A DNA stretch of 5,793 bases from Pseudomonadota bacterium (GTDB lineage Bacteria > Pseudomonadota > Alphaproteobacteria > UBA828 > JAPUJA01). The translations under genes were made by a program, and so were the position numbers. This document shows, piece after piece, positions 1 through 4,997 of this stretch (within the stretch, counting starts at the first letter, position 1; every line of letters begins with the position of its first letter). A model generated the notes under the pieces. It made no database searches. It saw only the letters and a list, made by a program, of their open reading frames with translations, and was not told the DNA's origin. The stretch is taken from contig JAPUJA010000106.1 in NCBI GenBank assembly GCA_027296525.1, positions 1-5,793 on the forward strand, written 5' to 3'.

Positions 1-1344
1 TTGCCCGGAGCCCAAAGCGAGAGAAAGCTGGAACGGCGTCCTCTCGCCGTCGCTGAGCTTCAGCCTGTCGATCGTCGAAAGAAGCGCCGCCGCGGGCTCG
101 GGCAGGGCTTCGAGCCGCGTCGCGTCGGGCCGCAGCCCCTCGAGGAGGAGGCCGTCCGGCGCCTCGATCACGAGCCCGTCCGGGGCGCTCGCAAGCGTGA
201 CCCGGCCCTGGAGCGCGCCGGCCCGGCCCAAGCCCTCGAGCGCGAGTTCCTCGAGCGCGATCTCGAGCGTGCCGTCGATGGTCGCGAGCGCGAGCCACTC
301 CGCCGGGCTTCGCTCGCGCCGCTCGGTGAGCGCGAGAGCGTCGTGGAGCTCGACGCCGAGGCCGAAGGTGGCGCGCCCGCCGCCGACGCGCGCGTCGGGT
401 AGAAGCGTCTGGATCATCGCGCCATCGAACGCACCCTCCGCCGTTACATGAACGCCCAGCGGCCGTGCCGAAGGATCGCCCGTCGCGTGGAGCGAGAGCC
501 GGCCCTCGGGCCAGGCGAGGGAGGCCTCGGCCTCGGCGACGCCCTCGTCGAAGCGAAGTTCGAAGCGTCCGGGCTCGAAGGCGGTGCCCGCCGCATCCAG
601 GCTCGTGAATTCAAACGCGGCGGATAGCCGATCGACGCCGTCGGGCGATCCCTCGAAGCCGAGCGTGCCCGTGAGCCCGGCGAGCGTCGCGATCTCGTGG
701 CGGATCGCACCCTCCGTGACCGTGAGCGTCGCGCCGACGGCTCCTTCGCTGTCCATCACGGCACTGAGCGTTCCGGCGAACCCGCCCATGTCACCGTCGA
801 GACGCAGGCCGAGTTCGGCCTCGAGGCCACCCTCGGCATCGCCCCGCGCCGTGCCGTCGAACTCGAGAGTGGCGGGCCCGGCCGGCGTCTCGGCTTCGAT
901 TCGCGCGCCTTCGAGCCGAAGCCGGTCGAAGGGCAGGAGCGGCACGGGGATCTCGCCCTCGGACTCCTGCGCGCTCAAGGATTCGAGGCCCGGGATGGTG
1001 AGGCCCTCTTCACCCCACCGGGCGCGAAGATGCAGATTACGTATCAGCGCGTCGCCGATCCGCCCCCGACGGAGCGCGGCGAGGTCGTAGCGGAGCTCGA
1101 TGACGTCGGCGCTCAAGCCCGTTCCGAGCCGGAGATCGCGAAGGGTGAGGCCCGTGAAGTCGAGCCGCGTGATCTCGAAACGCGCGGGCTCGATTCCCTG
1201 TTCGGCGAGCAGATGCCGGCCGGCCCACTCGGCGAGCGGCAGGCGGGCCAGCCAGAGCCCGACGAGAAGCAGCGCCAGGAGGGCGAGGGCGATGAGCGGT
1301 ATCCGCCACCAGCGGCGCTTGGGCGATGGGGGCTGATCGGGCAT
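1..1344 (-). CDS. AsmA/YdbH-like membrane-anchored envelope protein, N-terminal 448 codons (3' end outside window)
   Basis: The minus strand is open without a stop from ATG 1344 to position 1, giving 448 codons that continue off the left edge. Residues 1-14 are basic and proline-rich (PKRRWWR). Residues 15-33 form one hydrophobic helix rich in Leu and Ala, so the protein is probably anchored in the inner membrane with the rest in the periplasm. Residues 34-120 (RLPLAEWAGRHLL, then FEITRLDFTGLTLRDLRLG, then YDLAALRRGRI) match the N-terminal pattern I associate with YdbH-family proteins. Residues 120-448 are alternating beta-rich segments (LEGARIEAETPAG, ATIDGTLEIALEELAL) typical of AsmA-like repeats. 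I see no cysteine. In E. coli, YdbH, TamB and YhdP are AsmA-like proteins implicated in phospholipid transport from inner to outer membrane; E. coli YdbH is roughly twice this length, so about half is present here. In homologous loci small ynbE- and ydbL-like genes often follow, which would lie off-window. There is no Shine-Dalgarno before ATG 1344; a GTG directly precedes it and is an alternative start. The family call is from pattern memory, so TamB or another AsmA-like protein is possible. Confidence 0.75.
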   Translation of the reverse strand, partial: MPDQPPSPKRRWWRIPLIALALLALLLVGLWLARLPLAEWAGRHLLAEQGIEPARFEITRLDFTGLTLRDLRLGTGLSADVIELRYDLAALRRGRIGDALIRNLHLRARWGEEGLTIPGLESLSAQESEGEIPVPLLPFDRLRLEGARIEAETPAGPATLEFDGTARGDAEGGLEAELGLRLDGDMGGFAGTLSAVMDSEGAVGATLTVTEGAIRHEIATLAGLTGTLGFEGSPDGVDRLSAAFEFTSLDAAGTAFEPGRFELRFDEGVAEAEASLAWPEGRLSLHATGDPSARPLGVHVTAEGAFDGAMIQTLLPDARVGGGRATFGLGVELHDALALTERRERSPAEWLALATIDGTLEIALEELALEGLGRAGALQGRVTLASAPDGLVIEAPDGLLLEGLRPDATRLEALPEPAAALLSTIDRLKLSDGERTPFQLSLALGSGQ

Positions 1345-1352
1345 CACCGTCG

Positions 1353-1381
1353 AGCATAGGAAATGTGCCGCCTCCTGGCGA
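1353..1381 (-). promoter_or_regulatory. Weak candidate sigma70-type promoter for the YdbH-like gene
   Basis: On the minus strand a TATGCT (1358-1353) matches 4 of 6 positions of the -10 consensus, and TCGCCA (1381-1376) matches 4 of 6 of TTGACA, with a 17-nt spacer. The -10 lies only 8 nt before ATG 1344, so transcription would start about at 1346 and the mRNA would be nearly leaderless. That fits the absence of a ribosome binding site. Such matches arise easily by chance, so confidence is low. Confidence 0.25.
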
Positions 1382-1387
1382 CGGGCG

Positions 1388-1416
1388 TTTTCGGATCGAG
1401 GCGCTCGCGCTATCCT
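1388..1416 (+). promoter_or_regulatory. Weak candidate promoter for the Sel1/HExxH gene
   Basis: TATCCT at 1411-1416 resembles a -10 element and lies about 65 nt before the start codon. The sequence 17 nt upstream (1388-1393, TTTTCG) is a poor -35. It sits in the 137-nt divergent region between the YdbH-like gene and the Sel1 gene, which must carry promoters for both. I see no convincing operator palindrome there. Confidence 0.2.
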
Positions 1417-1467
1417 CCCCCCTTGCCTCGCGCCGTCGCACCGCGCTCCCCGGTGATCGGCGCGCTC

Positions 1468-1473
1468 GGAGGA
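1468..1473 (+). promoter_or_regulatory. Ribosome binding site that fixes the start of the Sel1/HExxH gene
   Basis: GGAGGA at 1468-1473 ends 8 nt before ATG 1482. This decides the start: the frame is open back to 1326, but the extra 52 codons have no ribosome site and would bury the signal peptide that begins at the 1482 methionine. Confidence 0.8.
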
Positions 1474-1481
1474 ATCGCTCC

Positions 1482-2642
1482 ATGTGGACCCGGTTCGCTT
1501 TCGTGCTCGGCGTCTTTCTTGTTTTCGCGACGCCGCTTCGGGCCGACGTCGATGCGGGCTACGACGCGTTCGAGCGGGGCGACTTCGATGCGGCCTTGCG
1601 CCACTGGCTCCCGCTCGCAGAAGCGGGCGACGCGACGGCCCAATACAACCTCGGCGTCATGCATGAGCACGGGCTGGGATTTGCGCGCGATTTCGATCGC
1701 GCGGTCGTGTGGTATGTCGCCGCCGCCGAGAACGGCAAGGCGGAGGCGCAACACAGGGTTGGTGAGCTGCTTGCCGACGGCTATTGGGGCGATTACGACT
1801 TCGCGGAAGCCGCGAACTGGTACCGTCTCGCGGCCGAGCAAGGCCACACGGTCGCGAGCCGCGAGCTCGGCATCCTCTATGCGCAGGGCCGTGGCGTGCC
1901 GCGGGACCGCAACGAAGCGGTGCGCTGGCTGGGCGAGGCTTCGATCGATGGCGATGCGGAGGCCGAGGCATGGCTACGCCGACTCATGGCCGACGACCCG
2001 ACCGTGAAAAAAAGCGTCGCTAACCGCAGCGTTGAGCTCGACGGGCCTCGCTGCGAAGGCGATTTTCCGGCGGATTACAGCGTCGACGTGTCCATCGAGA
2101 TCCCCACCTCGCCCATCAATCACGAGCTCAGTCTCGCCGAGCTCAATGATCGCGTTTTCGAGGAACGCGGCGATACCTATGCGGGGATGACGGCCTACGG
2201 CCTCGAATACAAAATCGCTCCCGAATATTTCTTCGTGTCTCGCGGCGGCGCGTATTGTCTCTGGCTGGGCGGCTTCGACGTCGAGCTCCGCTACACCACC
2301 TTGCAAATCTACATCGCGAAGGAGTACCGGCCCGGTTCATGCCCGTACCAGGAACTCCTGCAACATGAGAGGGATCACGTCCTCGTCGCGGAGCAGGTCC
2401 TGAAATATTACGTGCCGCGCGTCAAGGCGACGCTCCGTTCGCGCCTGATTCCCACGGGCCGCGCGCCCCTCTTGGTCGATTCGCCGGACGAGGCGACGCG
2501 CGCGCTCGAAGATCTGTTCGCGACGCTGCTCGAACCTCTTTTTACCGAGATGGGCGATACCCTCGAGCAACGGCAGTCCGAGCTCGATACGCGGGAGGAA
2601 TATGATCGCCTTTACGACCGTTGTGTGAACCAGCTCGATTGA
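1482..2642 (+). CDS. Secreted Sel1-repeat protein with C-terminal HExxH (putative zinc protease-like) domain
   Basis: The 386-residue product starts with a signal peptide (residues 1-21, hydrophobic core FAFVLGVFLVFA, likely cleaved after LRA), so it should be periplasmic or secreted. Residues 36-70, 71-106 and 107-142 are three Sel1-like repeats with the AEAG/AENG/AEQG, A.A...LG and G.G signatures. A degenerate fourth follows at 143-170. Sel1 repeats are alpha-helical solenoids that usually bind protein partners. From about residue 174 a different, unrepeated domain begins, with beta-rich segments at 190-283 and then HERDH at 295-299 in a helix (QELLQHERDHVLVAEQVL). HExxH is the zinc-binding and catalytic motif of many metalloproteases; a similar arrangement occurs in the putative protease family DUF922. 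Cysteines 191, 259, 287 and 381 could form two disulfides. The gene stands alone on its strand, divergent from the YdbH-like gene. The Sel1 part is firm. Protease activity is inference, since the third zinc ligand is not identified. Confidence 0.85.
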   Translation: MWTRFAFVLGVFLVFATPLRADVDAGYDAFERGDFDAALRHWLPLAEAGDATAQYNLGVMHEHGLGFARDFDRAVVWYVAAAENGKAEAQHRVGELLADGYWGDYDFAEAANWYRLAAEQGHTVASRELGILYAQGRGVPRDRNEAVRWLGEASIDGDAEAEAWLRRLMADDPTVKKSVANRSVELDGPRCEGDFPADYSVDVSIEIPTSPINHELSLAELNDRVFEERGDTYAGMTAYGLEYKIAPEYFFVSRGGAYCLWLGGFDVELRYTTLQIYIAKEYRPGSCPYQELLQHERDHVLVAEQVLKYYVPRVKATLRSRLIPTGRAPLLVDSPDEATRALEDLFATLLEPLFTEMGDTLEQRQSELDTREEYDRLYDRCVNQLD

Positions 2643-2648
2643 ACGGCG

Positions 2649-2689
2649 CCCGAGGGTTCGTCCGATTCGCGTTTCGTCTTGGGTTTTTT
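2649..2689 (+). terminator. Possible weak terminator after the Sel1/HExxH gene
   Basis: Seven nucleotides past the stop codon, CCCGAG (2649-2654) can pair with CTTGGG (2678-2683), including one G-U pair, and is followed at once by six T residues (2684-2689). The stem is short and the loop long (23 nt), so termination may be inefficient. The 54-nt gap separates two convergent genes, where a terminator is expected. No T-run suggests a terminator for the MFS gene on the other strand. Confidence 0.35.
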
Positions 2690-2696
2690 CAAATCG

Positions 2697-3962
2697 TCAT
2701 CGCGGGCGGCGGACGGGGACGAAGAACCAGACGAGACAGGCGGCCTGTAGGGCGAGAAAGACACCGAAGCCGGTGCGGTAGGCTTCGGCCGGATAGCGCC
2801 CGCCCGGTCCGCTCGGCCAGAGGTCGATGATTTCGCCGATGCCGTACTGGATCGCGAAGGCGCCCGTGAACACCAGAACATTGAGACTTGTGTTCACGCG
2901 GCCCGCGAGATCGAGGGGAAATGCGCGCGAGAGGTGGACGTAGGCGAGGGTCATCATGCTTCCCGTGACCCCGAAGGCGGCCCACATCCAGAGCCTGGTC
3001 GGGTCGAGCTCGAAGGCGATCGCGGCCTCGACGAGCATGAAGAGCATGGCGCCAACGATCATGATCCGGTCCAAACGCTGGCCCCGGCGCTCGAGCAGGG
3101 TTACGAGCGTTCCGATGGAGGCATAACCCGCGGCCATCGAAGCGGTGCCGATCAGCAGATAAAACGCGACATCCGGGCGCTCGAGGGCGGCCACGTCTTT
3201 GAGCCAAGGTCCGGCCCACAGGCTCAGGATCGCCATGTAGCTCCCGAGCGCGCTCGCCACGATGGGGCTGACGCGCCAGAATTCCCTATCGCGGAAGACG
3301 GTCGCGAGACCCGCGAGTTGCAGCGCGAGCGGGGTCGGCTTTGCGCGCCCGCGCCGTTCGGGAACCACGAAGAAGATCGCAAGCGCGACGAAGAGGACCG
3401 CCACCCCGGCGCCCAGGAAGACCTCGCGCCAATGGACGATCTCGAACAGCGCCTCGAGCGGCGCCGTGGCCGCCATCGCCCCGAGCCCGCCGATGGCGAG
3501 GGTGCAGCCGTTCAGGAGCGGCCAGCGCGCCGGCGGAAACCAGAGCGTGATCGCCTTGAACGAGGACATCAGCCCGCCCGACATGCCAAGCCCCATGAGC
3601 GCACGCCCGAGCGTGAGGGTCGTTGCGCTTTCGCCGACGTGAAACAGGAAGCAGCCTATCGCCGCGACGAAGAAGAGCGCGGCCTGCACCCGGCGCGCGT
3701 CGAAGCGGTCGAGCAAGAGGCCGAGCGGCAGCTGGGCAGCGGCGAAGGTCAAGAAGAAGGCCGAGGTCAAGAAGCCGAGGTCGGCCGCGCTCAAACCCAG
3801 CTCGTGGACGAGCCGGGGCGCGATCAAGGCGTTCACGACGCGCAAGAAGTCGGACAGGAAGAAGCCGCAGGCGAACGGCGCGAACACGAGGAGGAGCGCG
3901 CGCGAGGTTCCGAGCGGCGCGTGGGGATCGCGGGCGTTCAGGGGTGTCGTGCCGCTGGCCAT
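2697..3962 (-). CDS. Major facilitator superfamily (MFS) transporter
   Basis: The 421-residue product is hydrophobic throughout with about 12 membrane segments, the normal MFS length and layout. The first helix starts near residue 22. MFS motif A appears after helix 2 as GLLLDRFDARRV (81-92), with the expected Asp and basic residues. GRALMGLGMSGGLM (119-132) is the helix 4 region, and a charged central loop at about 203-210 (PERRGRAK) separates the two halves. It should move a small solute across the inner membrane, probably by proton coupling, but I cannot name the substrate. It lies 40 nt downstream of the SDR gene on the same strand and is probably co-transcribed. No Shine-Dalgarno is seen before ATG 3962, yet there is no other usable ATG or GTG before the first helix, so this start is the best available. 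Confidence 0.9.
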   Translation of the reverse strand: MASGTTPLNARDPHAPLGTSRALLLVFAPFACGFFLSDFLRVVNALIAPRLVHELGLSAADLGFLTSAFFLTFAAAQLPLGLLLDRFDARRVQAALFFVAAIGCFLFHVGESATTLTLGRALMGLGMSGGLMSSFKAITLWFPPARWPLLNGCTLAIGGLGAMAATAPLEALFEIVHWREVFLGAGVAVLFVALAIFFVVPERRGRAKPTPLALQLAGLATVFRDREFWRVSPIVASALGSYMAILSLWAGPWLKDVAALERPDVAFYLLIGTASMAAGYASIGTLVTLLERRGQRLDRIMIVGAMLFMLVEAAIAFELDPTRLWMWAAFGVTGSMMTLAYVHLSRAFPLDLAGRVNTSLNVLVFTGAFAIQYGIGEIIDLWPSGPGGRYPAEAYRTGFGVFLALQAACLVWFFVPVRRPR

Positions 3963-4002
3963 GGTGGGCAGGGGAGCCGATCGCGCAGGCGCGCGGCGCC
4001 CC

Positions 4003-4797
4003 TCAATCCATGAACTCGCCGCGGTCGACGTGGAGCGTCTGCCCGGTGATGTTCTTGGCCGCGTCCGAGGCGAGGAAAAGGAAGGCGGAGGCGATGTCCT
4101 CGGGCTCCATCAGCCCGCCCATCGCCTGAAGGTTCACCGCCTCGTCGATCAGCTCCTGCTCGCTGCGCCCCTGGAAGCGCGCATCCTCGCGCACCGGCTC
4201 CATGGCGCCTTCGGTGCGTACCCAGCCCGGGCAGACGGCGTTGACCGCGATCCCTTCGGGCCCGAGCTCTTTGGCGAGCGCGCGCATGAAGCCGAGGACG
4301 GCGTGCTTGGAGGCGACATAGGCGGAGTAGTTCGCCGCCGCGCTCTTCGACCAGACCGAGGCCGTGAAGACGATGCGCCCGCCCGCCTCCATCCGCTTCA
4401 CGGCCTCGCGGGTGACGTAATAGGTCCCGAGCACGTTGACATCGAACACCCGGCGAAAGGTCGCTTCGACCTCCTCGCCCGGCGCCCGGATCGGGGTGAT
4501 CGGTTGAATCCCCGCGTTGTTGACGAGGATGTCGAGGCGCCCCAAGGGCGCGATCGCCTGCGCCACGGCGGCGCGGTCTCTGATGTCGCACTGAAGCGCG
4601 TCGACCCTTGCGCCGGTCTCGCGCGCGATCGCTTCTGCCGCCTCGTAGATCGCGTCCGCTTCGGACAGGATGGTGAGGCGGGCGCCCGCTTCGGCGAAGC
4701 CCTTGGCTGCCGCGAAGCCGATGCCGCGATTCGCCCCGGTGACCAAGACGCGCTTTTTCTCGAGACCCGTCATTCCCTCCCCGTTCGCCGCCTTCAT
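4003..4797 (-). CDS. Classical short-chain dehydrogenase/reductase (SDR) family oxidoreductase
   Basis: The 264-residue product has the complete classical SDR signature: TGANRGIG (20-27) for the dinucleotide, CDI (70-72) for the adenine ring, NNAG (93-96), and the catalytic tetrad Asn121, Ser147, Tyr160, Lys164, with the 13-residue Ser-Tyr spacing and YVASK context. PGWVRT (190-195) follows. It is a soluble cytoplasmic NAD(P)-dependent oxidoreductase that oxidises an alcohol or reduces a ketone; the substrate cannot be read from sequence. The residues after the second strand (ILSEAD, 43-48) do not clearly settle NAD versus NADP. The C-terminus reads HVDRGEFMD where most relatives have VDGG. 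An in-frame TGA lies directly before ATG 4797, so translation starts there or at ATG 4773 (256 residues). The latter looks more family-like (MTGLEKKR), but its GGAGGG ends just one base from the start codon. Probably first gene of an operon with the MFS transporter. Confidence 0.92.
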   Translation of the reverse strand: MKAANGEGMTGLEKKRVLVTGANRGIGFAAAKGFAEAGARLTILSEADAIYEAAEAIARETGARVDALQCDIRDRAAVAQAIAPLGRLDILVNNAGIQPITPIRAPGEEVEATFRRVFDVNVLGTYYVTREAVKRMEAGGRIVFTASVWSKSAAANYSAYVASKHAVLGFMRALAKELGPEGIAVNAVCPGWVRTEGAMEPVREDARFQGRSEQELIDEAVNLQAMGGLMEPEDIASAFLFLASDAAKNITGQTLHVDRGEFMD

Positions 4798-4822
4798 TCA
4801 AGGGCCCGCGCGGCGAGCGCAA

Positions 4823-4850
4823 ACTATACCCGGCGCTCTCGAGCGTCCAG
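4823..4850 (-). promoter_or_regulatory. Candidate promoter for the SDR-MFS operon
   Basis: TATAGT (4828-4823 on the minus strand) matches 5 of 6 bases of the -10 consensus and is an AT-rich island in very GC-rich sequence. A -35 element is poor: TGGACG (4849-4844) is the best match but leaves only a 15-nt spacer. The predicted transcript would start near 4816, about 20 nt before ATG 4797 and about 43 nt before ATG 4773. Confidence 0.4.
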
Positions 4851-4861
4851 GGCGGGACATC

Positions 4862-4893
4862 TCAAAAGATAAGGGCGTCAAAAGATAAGGGCG
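4862..4893. repeat. Perfect 16-bp tandem duplication in the terminator tail
   Basis: TCAAAAGATAAGGGCG occurs twice head to tail (4862-4877 and 4878-4893) without a mismatch. On the minus strand each copy ends in TTATCTTTTGA, so the U-rich tail of the terminator is doubled. The second copy overlaps the first five bases of the hairpin arm. Confidence 0.9.
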
Positions 4894-4919
4894 GTGGTGC
4901 GCGCGAGGCACCACCGCCC
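4881..4919 (-). terminator. Rho-independent terminator of the cysteine-array/P460 gene
   Basis: A perfect 12-bp GC-rich stem (GGGCGGTGGTGC at 4889-4900 with GCACCACCGCCC at 4908-4919) closes a 7-nt loop. Read on the minus strand it is followed by TTATCTTTT, an interrupted U-tract. It lies about 78 nt beyond the TGA of the P460 gene (4998), and should end that transcript before the SDR promoter. On the plus strand there is no T-run, so it acts in one direction only. Confidence 0.85.
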
Positions 4920-4997
4920 GGGTCAAGAGAGCACATCCCGGCTTCGTCAGGTGAATGGGTCGCCGGGAGCTGGCGGCTTTGCTCTCTTAGAGGTTCA

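Noticed and set aside
1..402. Plus-strand open frame of 133 codons at the left edge
   Set aside because: Arg/Glu-rich composition with no domain; it is antisense to the coherent minus-strand YdbH-like gene.
697..1359. Plus-strand open frame of 220 codons
   Set aside because: Antisense shadow of the same minus-strand gene; no ribosome site and no recognisable motif.
1326..1481. N-terminal extension of the Sel1/HExxH protein to 1326
   Set aside because: It would overlap the divergent gene start, has no ribosome site, and would place the signal peptide 52 residues inside; the GGAGGA site supports 1482.
2934..4013. Plus-strand open frame of 359 codons
   Set aside because: Highly charged, repeat-poor translation lying opposite the MFS gene; GC-rich codon bias on the real strand keeps the opposite strand open.
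3949..4872. Plus-strand open frame of 307 codons
   Set aside because: Antisense to the SDR gene, which has all catalytic motifs in the correct spacing.
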